Shown piece after piece: positions 8,259 to 17,603 of a stretch of 49,809 nucleotides of DNA; within the stretch, counting starts at the first letter, position 1; every line of letters begins with the position of its first letter. The stretch lies in contig CANKXJ010000002.1 of assembly GCA_947487595.1 (NCBI GenBank), positions 1 to 49,809 on the forward strand, written 5' to 3'. This DNA comes from Actinomycetota bacterium (lineage in GTDB: Bacteria > Actinomycetota > Actinomycetes > Nanopelagicales > Nanopelagicaceae). A model generated the notes under the pieces. The model saw only the letters and a program-made list of their open reading frames with translations, made no database searches and had not been told where the DNA came from. A program made the translations under genes and the position numbers.

Positions 8259-9631
8259 TTACCTTAACCGCTGGAGAAATAGCCCTTTTAGTTGGCGGAA
8301 AAGTCTTTTGCGATAAAGATTTACTAGTTTCAAAAGCACCGGTCTTTGATTCTCGCTTAGCAACTCCTGGTTGTTTCTTTTTAGCACTCAAAGGTGAAAA
8401 CGCAGATGGCCATGAGTTTGCAGCCGATGCTTATCGAAATGGTTCGATGTTCTCTCTCACTTCAGAGCGAATAGATGGTCCATGCATTGTTGTCTCAGAT
8501 GTGCTGGGGGCTCTATCAATTCTTGCCACATTTGTTCGAAAGCGCTTGGACAAACTAATAGTTATTGGCATTACAGGATCGCAAGGAAAGACAAGTACTA
8601 AAGATCTCTTAACGCACATGTTAGGCGCAGTTGGTCCAACTGTTGCACCAGCTGGCTCATTTAATAATGATTTAGGCCTGCCTATCACTTTGCTGCAATG
8701 TGATGATCGCACCCGCTTTTGTATCCTTGAAATGGGTGCGCGACATGTGGGCGATATTGCTCGGTTGTGTGAGATTGCAAAACCAAACATCGGTGTTGTT
8801 CTAACTGTTGGGACTGCCCACATTGGTGAGTTTGGGTCCCGTGAGGTGATTGCTCAGACTAAAGGCGAACTCATCGCATCACTTGATAAAGACGGTATTG
8901 CAATCTTAGGAAATTATGATGAGTTCACGCCTAAGATGGCCTCCCTGCATCAAGGTCAAGTAATTCTCTTCGGTGAAAAAGCAGATACTCAAGTAAGAGC
9001 TGCAGATGTTGAAATGCGAGAAGGACGTCCACACTTTGATTTAGTTACACCAGCAGGGCGAGATGCAGTTGGAATGCGCGCGGTGGGTGCACATCAAGTA
9101 TCAAACGCCCTTGCCGTTGCTGCAGTTGGTACAGCGCTTTCACTGCCATTGGAGTTAATTGCTAGCTCTTTATCAACCGGTGAAATAGCTAGTAAGTGGC
9201 GCATGGAACTTCATGAAAGCGCTGATTTACTGATCATTAACGATGCATATAACGCTAACCCAGAATCTATGGGTGCTGCCTTGCGTGCATTAGCCCTCTT
9301 TGCCCAAGAGCGTGGCGGTTCTGCATGGGCTTTTGTTGGAAAGATGAATGAACTTGGCCAGACACAAGCACCACAGAGCGCTGCAATTGGCGCCCTTGCG
9401 GTTGAATTAGGAATAGATCATTTAGTTGAAATCGATGCTCCTGAATATGGAGAACCCGTTGGCGCAATGGTGGTTCACCATCGCCGGAGCATTGAGTCAG
9501 CTCTTGATTTAGTTGAATACTTGGCACCTGGTGATGTTGTTCTAGTGAAAGCATCTAGGTCGCAAGGTTTTGAAGTTCTTGCAGAATCACTAGAGCGTGC
9601 CTGGAAAGAAAAGAGTGGAGTCGATTCATGA
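8255..9631 (+). CDS. murF: UDP-MurNAc-tripeptide--D-Ala-D-Ala ligase
   Basis: A 458-residue Mur ligase that adds D-Ala-D-Ala to UDP-MurNAc-tripeptide with ATP, completing the pentapeptide precursor in the cytoplasm. Visible motifs are the ATP loop GITGSQGKTSTKDLL (about residues 105-119), LEMGARHVGDI, and NDAYNANPESM near residue 330, which is characteristic of MurF. Start ATG overlaps the murE stop and its end overlaps mraY by 4 bases, so these genes are translationally coupled. Length is normal and no lesion is seen. Confidence 0.95.
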   Translation: MITLTAGEIALLVGGKVFCDKDLLVSKAPVFDSRLATPGCFFLALKGENADGHEFAADAYRNGSMFSLTSERIDGPCIVVSDVLGALSILATFVRKRLDKLIVIGITGSQGKTSTKDLLTHMLGAVGPTVAPAGSFNNDLGLPITLLQCDDRTRFCILEMGARHVGDIARLCEIAKPNIGVVLTVGTAHIGEFGSREVIAQTKGELIASLDKDGIAILGNYDEFTPKMASLHQGQVILFGEKADTQVRAADVEMREGRPHFDLVTPAGRDAVGMRAVGAHQVSNALAVAAVGTALSLPLELIASSLSTGEIASKWRMELHESADLLIINDAYNANPESMGAALRALALFAQERGGSAWAFVGKMNELGQTQAPQSAAIGALAVELGIDHLVEIDAPEYGEPVGAMVVHHRRSIESALDLVEYLAPGDVVLVKASRSQGFEVLAESLERAWKEKSGVDS

Positions 9632-10692
9632 GACAGATCCTTATCGCAGGTGCTTTTGCTCTAGCCTTTGCCCTCTTTGGTACAAAGGTTTTAATTCGAA
9701 TTCTTGCTGCACGTGGCTTTGGTCAGATTATTCGAGACGATGGTCCATCCACACATAAGGTAAAGCATGGCACGCCAACTATGGGCGGCATCATCTTTAT
9801 TCTGGCCGCGATTTTTGGTTATCTCATGGCACATCTTCTTACAGGAAATTCAATGACCGCTTCAGCGCTCTTGGTGATTGGGTTGGTTATTGGTTTAGGT
9901 TGTGTTGGATTCATAGATGATTGGCTCAAAGTTTCACGCCAAAACTCTCGTGGTCTTAAGGGACGATACAAACTTTTAGCTCAAGCATCCTTAGCCGGTG
10001 TCTTTGGTTATGCGGGCCTGCAGTTTGCCGATCAAAACCAACTCACTCCAATTTCGCAGTACCTATCAACGGTTAAAGAAACCTCTATCTACCTTGGCAC
10101 AGCTTTAGTTATTGCCTTTGTAATCCTGATGGTGATGTCGGCAAGTAATGGCGTGAATTTAACTGATGGCCTAGATGGTTTGGCAACGGGCGCAACGATT
10201 ATGACTTTCTTAGCTTTTGTATTAATCGGTGTGTGGGAGTTTGGTCAAAGTTGCACAGCCGGTGTGTTAATAGCAAGTAATTGTTATCAAGTGCGCGATC
10301 CACTTGATCTAGCGGTGCTTGCTGCTGCATTTGCTGGTGGTTGCACAGGATTCCTCTGGTGGAATACCGCACCAGCCAAAATCATTATGGGCGACACTGG
10401 CTCTTTAGCCCTAGGAGCCGCTATTGCGGGCTTTGCAACCACGCTTCGCGTTGAGCTGCTATTGATCCCACTGGGTGGATTATTTGTTATCGTCACAATG
10501 TCGGTAGTTATTCAAACGCTTTATTTCAAACTCAGTGGTGGCAAGCGAGTCTTTCGTATGGCCCCACTTCACCATCACTTTGAATTAAAGGGATGGGCCG
10601 AAATAACTGTTGTTATTCGATTTTGGATTATTGCTGGACTCAGTGTTGCTGGCGGATTAGGTCTGTTTTATGCACAGTGGGTAGCAAAGTAA
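9628..10692 (+). CDS. mraY: Phospho-MurNAc-pentapeptide translocase
   Basis: A 354-residue polytopic membrane enzyme with about ten hydrophobic segments. It transfers phospho-MurNAc-pentapeptide to undecaprenyl phosphate, making lipid I on the inner face of the membrane. Signature stretches are THKVKHGTPTMGG near residue 42, FIDDWLKV near residue 94, SNGVNLTDGLDGLA near residue 173 with catalytic Asp residues, the MGDTGSLALGA motif and the cytoplasmic histidine loop PLHHHFELKG. The start overlaps murF by 4 bases; murD follows after 5 bases. Confidence 0.96.
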   Translation: MRQILIAGAFALAFALFGTKVLIRILAARGFGQIIRDDGPSTHKVKHGTPTMGGIIFILAAIFGYLMAHLLTGNSMTASALLVIGLVIGLGCVGFIDDWLKVSRQNSRGLKGRYKLLAQASLAGVFGYAGLQFADQNQLTPISQYLSTVKETSIYLGTALVIAFVILMVMSASNGVNLTDGLDGLATGATIMTFLAFVLIGVWEFGQSCTAGVLIASNCYQVRDPLDLAVLAAAFAGGCTGFLWWNTAPAKIIMGDTGSLALGAAIAGFATTLRVELLLIPLGGLFVIVTMSVVIQTLYFKLSGGKRVFRMAPLHHHFELKGWAEITVVIRFWIIAGLSVAGGLGLFYAQWVAK

Positions 10693-10697
10693 TAACC

Positions 10698-12065
10698 ATG
10701 TCACTCTCTTTTGATGGCCAGAGAATTCTCATTCTTGGTGCAGGTGTTACGGGAAATGCTGTTGCCCGTTCACTTATAAAAAGAGGGGCAGTTGTGAGCA
10801 TTACCGATGAAAATCCTGCCGCTAAATCAGAACACACAGTTATCGATGCTAAAAATGTAGTAATTAAGGATTTTGATTCAGTAGTCGTTTCACCAGGCTG
10901 GCGACAAGCCCATCCTTTAGTTGCTAGCGCCATGAAAGCAGGTTTGCCTCTGCTCAATGAAGTTGATTTGGCCTGGCAGATAAAGAGTGAGATTGCACCT
11001 GCGCAAAAGTGGCTGGCCCTGACTGGCACTAACGGTAAGACAACAACGGTTGAAATGGTTGCTGCAATGTTAAAGCGCGGAGGCCTCACAGCAGCTGCAT
11101 GCGGAAACGTTGGTGAGACGGTCATTGAAGTAGTAGATCGCAGTGATGCATATGAAGTTCTAGTTCTCGAGCTTTCCTCTTTTCAACTTCACTGGTCAAA
11201 GCAGGCTCAATTTGTGGCAAGTGCAATTCTCAATATTGCCAATGATCACATTGATTGGCATGGAAGCTTTGATGAGTATGCAAAAGCTAAGCTCAGCATT
11301 CTAGATCGCGCATCCACAGCGGTATTAAACGCTGATGATGGCGAAATAGTTAAACGCACCAGCCATTGGCAGGGAAGAAAAGTGTTTTATAGCCTAGATA
11401 CACCGGCTCCAGGTGAGATTGGCTTAGTAGAAGAGCTCTTAGTAGATCGCGCTTTTGTGCAAGATACCCAAGAAGCCTCGATGTTTGCCGAGTTAGTGGA
11501 AGTAAAGCCAACAATTCCGCACAATGTTTCAAATACCTTAGCTGCGGCAGCGCTTGCCCGAACTGTTGGGGTTTCTCATGAGGAGATTCGCGCTGCAATC
11601 AAGGGTTTTCGACCCGGGCGCCATCGCATTGAAACGATTTATTCTGCGGATTCAATTAACTGGGTTGATGACTCCAAAGCAACTAACCCACATGCAGCAA
11701 CAGCATCACTGCTCTCACATGAATCAGTGATTTGGATTGCGGGAGGATTAGCTAAAGGTGCTGCTATGGATGAGTTAGTAGAGCGCACCGCCAAGCGGAT
11801 TAAGGCTGCGATTCTTATTGGGACTGACAGAGGATTAATTGAAGCTGCACTTATTAAGTTCTGCCCAGATGTTCCACGCCTTCTTATTGACGGTGATTCA
11901 TCGCAAGAGTTAATGGAAAAATCTGTTGGTGCTGCCCACGGCTTTGCCAAAGCCGGCGATACGGTTCTTTTAGCCCCGGCGTGCGCGTCCATGGATCAAT
12001 TCATCTCTTATGCCGATCGCGGCGATTGCTTTGCAGCTGCAGTAAAGAAGGTCGTGAGTAAGTGA
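10698..12065 (+). CDS. murD: UDP-MurNAc-L-alanine--D-glutamate ligase
   Basis: A 455-residue Mur ligase that adds D-glutamate to UDP-MurNAc-L-Ala. The N-terminus RILILGAGVTGNAVARSL is a Rossmann-like UDP-binding fold, LTGTNGKTTTVEMVAAML is the ATP loop, and NDHIDWHGSF and WVDDSKATNPHA are family motifs. I chose ATG 10698 because the longer frame upstream lies inside mraY and adds unrelated sequence. The end overlaps the GTG start of ftsW by 4 bases. Confidence 0.95.
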   Translation: MSLSFDGQRILILGAGVTGNAVARSLIKRGAVVSITDENPAAKSEHTVIDAKNVVIKDFDSVVVSPGWRQAHPLVASAMKAGLPLLNEVDLAWQIKSEIAPAQKWLALTGTNGKTTTVEMVAAMLKRGGLTAAACGNVGETVIEVVDRSDAYEVLVLELSSFQLHWSKQAQFVASAILNIANDHIDWHGSFDEYAKAKLSILDRASTAVLNADDGEIVKRTSHWQGRKVFYSLDTPAPGEIGLVEELLVDRAFVQDTQEASMFAELVEVKPTIPHNVSNTLAAAALARTVGVSHEEIRAAIKGFRPGRHRIETIYSADSINWVDDSKATNPHAATASLLSHESVIWIAGGLAKGAAMDELVERTAKRIKAAILIGTDRGLIEAALIKFCPDVPRLLIDGDSSQELMEKSVGAAHGFAKAGDTVLLAPACASMDQFISYADRGDCFAAAVKKVVSK

Positions 12066-13237
12066 AAACACAAAAGCGCAGCAATCTTTTCACTCGCCCC
12101 ATCAATCTGTATTACATGCTAGTTGGAAGCACGTTTGCTTTGAGTATTTTTGGTTTGATTATGGTTTTTTCTGCTTCATCTATTTACTCTCTTGACAATA
12201 AGGGCTCCACGTGGGCGATTCTCCTTCGCCAATTAATCTTCTTAGTTCTTGCAATTCCAATGGCATGGGCGCTGTCTCGCTTTTCTCTCACTCGTTGGAA
12301 GTTCTTTGCTCGTTTTGGTGTTCTGGCTTCAGTGGGCCTACTCGCAGTTGTGCAAGTACCCGGAGTTGGTAAAAGCGTGAATGGTAATAACAACTGGATT
12401 TCACTTGGCTTTGTCGATGTTCAACCTAGTGAAATCGCCAAGTTCTTAATGATTTTGTGGGCTGGCTCAATTTTGGCTAAACGAGAGAGCGCTGGAGATA
12501 TTCAAGCCAATGTTCTCAAACTGATTGCACCAGCATTTTTGCTCTGTATTGTCTTGGTGCTTGTAGGAGAAGATTTAGGAACAGCCTCCGTATTTGCCTT
12601 TGTATTGGCAGGAATGCTCTGGGTTTCAGGAGTGCATCTAAAGTTATTTGCAGCGATTTCAGCTGTGGGTTTTTTAGGAATCGCAGCGCTGATTATCTCT
12701 GCTCCATATCGCGTTGCACGCTTGTCTGTTTTTCTTAATCCATTTGCTGAAGAACAATACAAATCAGTGGGCTGGCAGCCTGCTCACAGCCTTTTAGGCT
12801 TAGCTAGTGGTGGTTTATTTGGTGTTGGACTTGGAGCCAGCCGTCAAAAGTGGGGAAATCTTCCTGAAGCTCACACAGACTTTATCTTTTCAGTCATAGG
12901 CGAAGAGCTTGGTCTTTTTGGAACTATCGCGACTTTGTTATTACTATCGACTCTTTTGTTCTCAATATTTAAAATCGCTCTTGGCACCCAAGATCCAATG
13001 GTGCGCTATGTCTGTTCGGGTATTGGTTGCTGGATAGGCATTCAAACTGTGCTCAATATTGGCTCTGCAGTCAGCGTTCTTCCAGTGGTGGGTGTAACTT
13101 TGCCACTACTTTCCTATGGAGGTTCAGCCTTGATTGCTACTTACATGGGAATCGCATTTGTTATTGGTGCCGCCCGTAGAGATCCAGCAATTTATCAAGA
13201 GCTAGAAAAAACAGGCATACCGAAATGGCTTCGATAG
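12062..13237 (+). CDS. ftsW: Septal peptidoglycan glycosyltransferase FtsW (SEDS family)
   Basis: A 391-residue SEDS protein with about ten membrane segments. It polymerises lipid II into glycan strands at the septum together with FtsI. Visible landmarks are VFSASSIYS near the first segment, NGNNNWISLG, VQPSEIAKFLMILWAG near residue 120, the conserved acidic loop EDLGTASV, and PLLSYGGSALIATYMGIAFVI-type sequence near the end. The GTG start overlaps the murD stop and the end overlaps murG by 13 bases. Confidence 0.94.
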   Translation: MKTQKRSNLFTRPINLYYMLVGSTFALSIFGLIMVFSASSIYSLDNKGSTWAILLRQLIFLVLAIPMAWALSRFSLTRWKFFARFGVLASVGLLAVVQVPGVGKSVNGNNNWISLGFVDVQPSEIAKFLMILWAGSILAKRESAGDIQANVLKLIAPAFLLCIVLVLVGEDLGTASVFAFVLAGMLWVSGVHLKLFAAISAVGFLGIAALIISAPYRVARLSVFLNPFAEEQYKSVGWQPAHSLLGLASGGLFGVGLGASRQKWGNLPEAHTDFIFSVIGEELGLFGTIATLLLLSTLLFSIFKIALGTQDPMVRYVCSGIGCWIGIQTVLNIGSAVSVLPVVGVTLPLLSYGGSALIATYMGIAFVIGAARRDPAIYQELEKTGIPKWLR

Positions 13238-14304
13238 TTTTTGCTGGCGGTGGCACCGCTGGCCATATTGAACCGGCATTGGCTGTGGCACGTGTGTGCA
13301 AGAGTGCCAATCCCCAGGATGAGATTACTTTTTTAGGAACAGCCAAGGGCTTAGAAAATACTTTAATTCCAGCAGCTGGTTTTAGCGTTTCCCATATTCC
13401 AAAGGTAAGAATCTCGAGAACACCATCACTTACATGGGCCAGAATTCCCTTTGAACTAGTTGCCTCAGTAAAGGCCTGCCACGCATTATTGAAAGGCGCA
13501 GATTTACTCATTGGCTTTGGTGGTTATGTCAGCGCTCCTGCATACATCGCTGCACGCATTCTTGGCGTCCCAACGATTATTCATGAAGCAAATGCAAAAC
13601 CTGGTTGGGCAAATCGACTGGGCTCTCTTTTCACCCCTCATTTAGCAGTTGCACATGGTGTTAACACAGGCCTGTTTAGCGGTGCGCTTATTACCGGTTT
13701 ACCACTTCGAAGTGATGTGGCAGATGCGCTCAAGGCGGCAGGAGCTGATTGGAAGAATGCACGATCACAAGCAAAAACCCGTTTGGGATTTGATGCAGCG
13801 CAACCACTGGTATTTGTTATGGGTGGCTCACAAGGCTCTGTTGCAATAAATAAAGTCATTGAGCAAAGCGTGCCTAACTTTTCAACTAAAGGTATTGCCG
13901 TGATGCACTCAGTGGGCCGTGGAAATACTTTGCCCCCAGCAACAGATCTTTATCGTCCAGTGGCATATGTGGACCAGATGGCTGATGCCTATTTAGCCGC
14001 TGATCTGATCATTGCCCGCAGTGGCGCAGTTACCTGCGCTGAATTTAGAGCACTTGGCCGTTACGCTCTTTTTGTGCCGCTACCCATTGGAAATGGAGAA
14101 CAGTTCCATAATGCACGTGGATTAGTTGCAGATGGGCGAGCTGAGGTTATTGATCAAAAGGAATTCACAACCAGCTATTTGCACAATCATATTGATGCCC
14201 TAATTGCTTCAAGTCAATCGGCACCCCTTGAGGGATCAACGCTAGATGCAGATGCAGCCCTAAAAATCGCAGCTTTGGGACAGCACGCCTTGGAGTCACG
14301 ATGA
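13225..14304 (+). CDS. murG: UDP-GlcNAc:lipid I N-acetylglucosaminyltransferase
   Basis: A 359-residue GT-B glycosyltransferase that adds GlcNAc to lipid I to give lipid II at the inner membrane face. FAGGGTAGHIEPALAVA at the N-terminus is the glycine-rich acceptor loop. HEANAKPGWANRLG, MGGSQGSVAINKVIE and RSGAVTCAEFRALG are MurG family motifs around the UDP-GlcNAc pocket. The start lies within ftsW and the end overlaps murC by 4 bases. Length and motifs are normal. Confidence 0.95.
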   Translation: MASIVFAGGGTAGHIEPALAVARVCKSANPQDEITFLGTAKGLENTLIPAAGFSVSHIPKVRISRTPSLTWARIPFELVASVKACHALLKGADLLIGFGGYVSAPAYIAARILGVPTIIHEANAKPGWANRLGSLFTPHLAVAHGVNTGLFSGALITGLPLRSDVADALKAAGADWKNARSQAKTRLGFDAAQPLVFVMGGSQGSVAINKVIEQSVPNFSTKGIAVMHSVGRGNTLPPATDLYRPVAYVDQMADAYLAADLIIARSGAVTCAEFRALGRYALFVPLPIGNGEQFHNARGLVADGRAEVIDQKEFTTSYLHNHIDALIASSQSAPLEGSTLDADAALKIAALGQHALESR

Positions 14305-15689
14305 ATAAGCCAACTTTGCGATCACTCATTGGTAAGCGCGTCCACTTCATAGGCATTGGTGGCGCAGGCATGAGCGGTTTGGCGCGAATCTCACTCTCTC
14401 ATGGAATCACAGTCAGTGGTTCAGATGCTAAAGATTCATCAGTAGTAAAAGCTCTGCAGGCACTTGGTGCAACGATTGCAACTGCGCATTCTGCTGGCAA
14501 TGTTGATGGTGCTGATTTAGTTGTTTACTCAACTGCGATCTCAACTTCAAACCCAGAGCTCATGCGGGCACAAGAGTTAAAGCTGACCACTCTTACACGA
14601 GCCGCTGCACTTTCAATTTTGATGTCAGAGTCTAAAAGCATTGCTGTAGCTGGGACACATGGAAAGACAACAACTTCTTCCATGATGGCTGTGGCACTAC
14701 AAGCTTGCGGGGCAGATCCATCCTTTGCAATTGGCGGAACAATTACTGCCTCTGGTTCTAATGCTCATCGCGGCACTGGCGAGATATTTGTTGCTGAGGC
14801 TGATGAATCCGACGGCTCATTTATTGAATATCATCCTTATGGCGCCATTGTGACAAATGTTGAACATGATCACGTTGATTTCTTTGCAACTCTAGAGGAT
14901 GTGGCCCAAGCTTTTAAAGATTTTGCAGCAACCATTAATCAAGATGGCTTCCTTACTTACTGCGCAGATGATCAAGGTGCTAAAGCTTTAGCCTCAACTG
15001 TGAAAACGTGCACAGTGATCTCCTATGGAGTCGATGAACGCTGCGATTTACGTTTAGATTCCATTGATTTAGAGGCGATGGGCTCACGTGCCCGTGCAAT
15101 TTGGCGGGGTAAAGTTGTAGGTTTCATCGAACTTCAAGTACCAGGCCATCACAACTTACTTAACGCTGCAGCGGTCTTAGCCACCGGGTTAAACCTTGGC
15201 TTTCCTGCCCCTGAATTATTAACGGGATTAGCTGTTTTTAGAGGCACTGGCCGACGCTTTGAACTTAAAGGCACTGTGCATGGAATTAGAGTCATTGATG
15301 ATTATGGACATCACCCCACAGAAATCGATGTCACATTAAAGGCTGCACGTCGCTTTGCAGGAGATGGCCGACTAATTGTTATTTTCCAACCACATCGCTA
15401 TTCACGAACTAAGGCTTTTTCTGCCCAGTTCGCCAAGGCGCTAGATATGGCAGATCGCGCAATAGTTCTAGAGGTCTACTCAGCCAGTGAAAAACCAATC
15501 ACAGGTGTCACATCACGCTTAATCACCGATGCAATGAGCCATGGCGAGTACATCCCTAATTTCATTGAAGTAACTGATTCAGTCATAGATTCTGCCCAAC
15601 CTCAAGATGTCATCATCACTCTGGGAGCTGGAGATGTCAGCTCTCTTGCACCCATTATCGTTGACGGACTCAGCCGTCGTTTCGGATAA
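14301..15689 (+). CDS. murC: UDP-N-acetylmuramate--L-alanine ligase
   Basis: A 462-residue Mur ligase that starts the stem peptide by adding L-alanine to UDP-MurNAc. Domains in order: UDP-binding (HFIGIGGAGMSGLARI, residues 15-30), ATP-binding (GTHGKTTTSSMM near residue 119, then EADESDGSF) and C-terminal ligand domain (DDYGHHPTEI, FQPHRYSRT). It overlaps murG by 4 bases and its stop abuts the ftsQ ATG with no spacer, so ftsQ is translated by coupling. Confidence 0.96.
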   Translation: MNKPTLRSLIGKRVHFIGIGGAGMSGLARISLSHGITVSGSDAKDSSVVKALQALGATIATAHSAGNVDGADLVVYSTAISTSNPELMRAQELKLTTLTRAAALSILMSESKSIAVAGTHGKTTTSSMMAVALQACGADPSFAIGGTITASGSNAHRGTGEIFVAEADESDGSFIEYHPYGAIVTNVEHDHVDFFATLEDVAQAFKDFAATINQDGFLTYCADDQGAKALASTVKTCTVISYGVDERCDLRLDSIDLEAMGSRARAIWRGKVVGFIELQVPGHHNLLNAAAVLATGLNLGFPAPELLTGLAVFRGTGRRFELKGTVHGIRVIDDYGHHPTEIDVTLKAARRFAGDGRLIVIFQPHRYSRTKAFSAQFAKALDMADRAIVLEVYSASEKPITGVTSRLITDAMSHGEYIPNFIEVTDSVIDSAQPQDVIITLGAGDVSSLAPIIVDGLSRRFG

Positions 15690-16331
15690 ATGAAAAACAA
15701 ACGCCTTATTGCACTTGCTACTGTAATCATTTTAGGCCTTGCCTCATATGGCCTGGGTTGGTCAACGCTCTTTACCGTGAGCTCAGTTGAAGTCAAAGGC
15801 ACAGATCAGTTCTTGCCGCAAAATGTCAAAATAGGTGAAAAGCTTGCACGAGTAGAACCTCGCGCAGTTGCTTCAAGCTATGAAAAATTCGCCTTTGTGC
15901 AAGATGCACAAGTGAGTAGAAATTGGATTTCAGGCAAAGTTACGATTTCGATTACAACTAGAACACCTGTTGCTATCTTTAATAATCAAGGGATAGATGA
16001 ATCAGGAAAAGCATTTGTGGTCAAGGGCAATCTGCCTGACACATTGCCGCAGATTCAGGCTGGCAACCTTGAAATTGCTGTCACGGCCGTGAAGTTTTTG
16101 ACCTCATTGCCAGATGAGATGAGGTCAGCTCTAAAGATTCTTAAGGTCCGCAGTACCGGGGCCTATGTCTTGGAGGTTGATGTTGAGGGTCGCAACGTTG
16201 AAGTTCGTTGGGGATTCGCAACAGATAATGAGTTAAAAGCTAAGGTTTATAAGGCTTTATTGACACAACCAGAAAATGCAAAGTTGAAGCGGATGGATCT
16301 CTCTGCACCACATGCGCCCATCGTTAAATAA
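15690..16331 (+). CDS. ftsQ: Cell division protein FtsQ/DivIB
   Basis: A 213-residue bitopic protein with an N-terminal membrane anchor (about residues 6-25) and an outer POTRA domain starting at FTVSSVEVKGTDQF. A beta-rich FtsQ domain follows (SRNWISGKVTISITTRTPVA). FtsQ recruits FtsL/FtsB and controls FtsW/FtsI. It is at the short end for actinobacteria, because the cytoplasmic N-terminal extension is almost absent. The ATG follows the murC stop directly; no ribosome site is needed if coupled. Confidence 0.88.
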   Translation: MKNKRLIALATVIILGLASYGLGWSTLFTVSSVEVKGTDQFLPQNVKIGEKLARVEPRAVASSYEKFAFVQDAQVSRNWISGKVTISITTRTPVAIFNNQGIDESGKAFVVKGNLPDTLPQIQAGNLEIAVTAVKFLTSLPDEMRSALKILKVRSTGAYVLEVDVEGRNVEVRWGFATDNELKAKVYKALLTQPENAKLKRMDLSAPHAPIVK

Positions 16332-16368
16332 AGTTTTTAACGACACAATAAATAAATCATGTCGGTGT

Positions 16369-16397
16369 TTGATTAAGAGCCTTGCGCACTTTACGTT
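16369..16397 (+). promoter_or_regulatory. Candidate ftsZ promoter
   Basis: TTGATT (16369-16374), a 17-base gap and TACGTT (16392-16397, TANNNT class) form a sigma-70-like promoter in the ftsQ-ftsZ spacer. Transcription would start near 16404 and give a 5' leader of about 60 bases. This is pattern recognition only. Confidence 0.35.
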
Positions 16398-16398
16398 C

Positions 16399-16427
16399 GC
16401 CTTATAGAAAACGTTGAATTATAAGGC
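16399..16427 (+). repeat. Inverted repeat in ftsZ leader
   Basis: GCCTTATA (16399-16406) and TATAAGGC (16420-16427) are a perfect 8-base inverted repeat with a 13-base spacer. It sits just downstream of the candidate promoter and before the ribosome site. It could be an operator or the base of an RNA hairpin at the start of the ftsZ message. No T run follows, so it is not a simple terminator. Confidence 0.45.
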
Positions 16428-16463
16428 TCAAGTAGAGGTTTATGGTTCTCAAGGAGGATACAA

Positions 16464-17597
16464 GTGGCTTCACCGCAGAATTATTTAGCAGTCATCAAAG
16501 TTGTTGGTATTGGTGGCGGTGGAGTAAATGCAATCAATCGCATGATTGATGTTGGACTCAAAGGTGTTGAGTTCATTGCAATTAATACAGATGCACAACA
16601 TTTGTTAATGAGTGATGCAGATGTGAAATTAGATATTGGTAGAAAAACAACACGTGGTCTTGGTGCTGGCATGGATCCAGAAAAGGGTCGCGAAGCAGCA
16701 CTTGATCATGCAGATGACATCGAAGAAATCTTGCGTGGTGCAGATATGGTTTTTGTTACCGCAGGTGAAGGTGGCGGAACTGGGACAGGTGCGGCGCCAA
16801 TTGTTGCAAAGATTGCTCAAGATATTGGCGCATTAACTATCGGAGTTGTTACTCGTCCATTTTCTTTTGAAGCAAAACTTCGCTCAGCACAAGCTGACGT
16901 TGGGATTGAAGCGCTCAGAGCAGAAGTTGATACATTAATTGTTATTCCAAATGATCGCCTTCTAGCAATTTCAGATCGCACCATTACATTGGCTGATGCT
17001 TTCAAGAGCGCTGATCAAGTTCTACTCTCTGGCGTTCAAGGAATTACAGAGATCATTACGCAGCCAGGTTTAATCAATCTAGACTTTGCAGATGTGAAGG
17101 CAGTGATGTCAGGAGCAGGTTCTGCGTTGATGGGTATCGGTTCTGCGCGTGGAGAAAATCGCGCACTGCGCGCTGCCGAGTTAGCTATCTCTTCTCCACT
17201 ACTTGAGGCATCCATTGATGGTGCTATGGGTGTCTTGCTTTCAATTTCAGGTGGCTCAGATCTTGGTTTGTTTGAAGTTAATGAGGCGTGTGAGTTAGTT
17301 CAATCAGCAGTGCATCCAAATGCCAAGTTTATCTTTGGAACAACTATTGATGATGCTCTAGGTGATGAAGTTCGTATCACCGTAGTTGCAGCTGGCTTTG
17401 AAGGTGGAGAGCCTCGCAAGGTTGTTACGCCAGTTATTGATGCTGCCACTTTGGGTGGGGTTGCTAATCCAATTCCAAGCAACGACCCAATCTCAGTTGC
17501 CCTGGATTTAGACTCTGATTCAACTCCACGCCGCCGAGTTACTTTTGAAGAACTCGTAGCCGAGGATGAGATCGACGTTCCTGACTTTATGAAGTAA
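16464..17597 (+). CDS. ftsZ: Cell division GTPase FtsZ
   Basis: A 377-residue tubulin homologue that forms the division ring. The GTP-binding start VVGIGGGGVNAINRM (residues 13-27), tubulin signature GGGTGTGAAP (103-112), T7-loop region (DFADVKAVMSGAGSALMGIG) and conserved C-terminal peptide DVPDFMK, which binds SepF and other partners, are all present. The GTG start at 16464 follows a strong AAGGAGG ribosome site with good spacing. The linker between core and tail is short. It has its own candidate promoter, so it may be expressed apart from the upstream dcw genes. Confidence 0.97.
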   Translation: MASPQNYLAVIKVVGIGGGGVNAINRMIDVGLKGVEFIAINTDAQHLLMSDADVKLDIGRKTTRGLGAGMDPEKGREAALDHADDIEEILRGADMVFVTAGEGGGTGTGAAPIVAKIAQDIGALTIGVVTRPFSFEAKLRSAQADVGIEALRAEVDTLIVIPNDRLLAISDRTITLADAFKSADQVLLSGVQGITEIITQPGLINLDFADVKAVMSGAGSALMGIGSARGENRALRAAELAISSPLLEASIDGAMGVLLSISGGSDLGLFEVNEACELVQSAVHPNAKFIFGTTIDDALGDEVRITVVAAGFEGGEPRKVVTPVIDAATLGGVANPIPSNDPISVALDLDSDSTPRRRVTFEELVAEDEIDVPDFMK

Positions 17598-17603
17598 GGG
17601 CAA

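Noticed and set aside
10593..10697. Longer murD beginning inside mraY
   Set aside because: The extra residues do not resemble MurD; ATG 10698 gives the normal N-terminus five bases after mraY.
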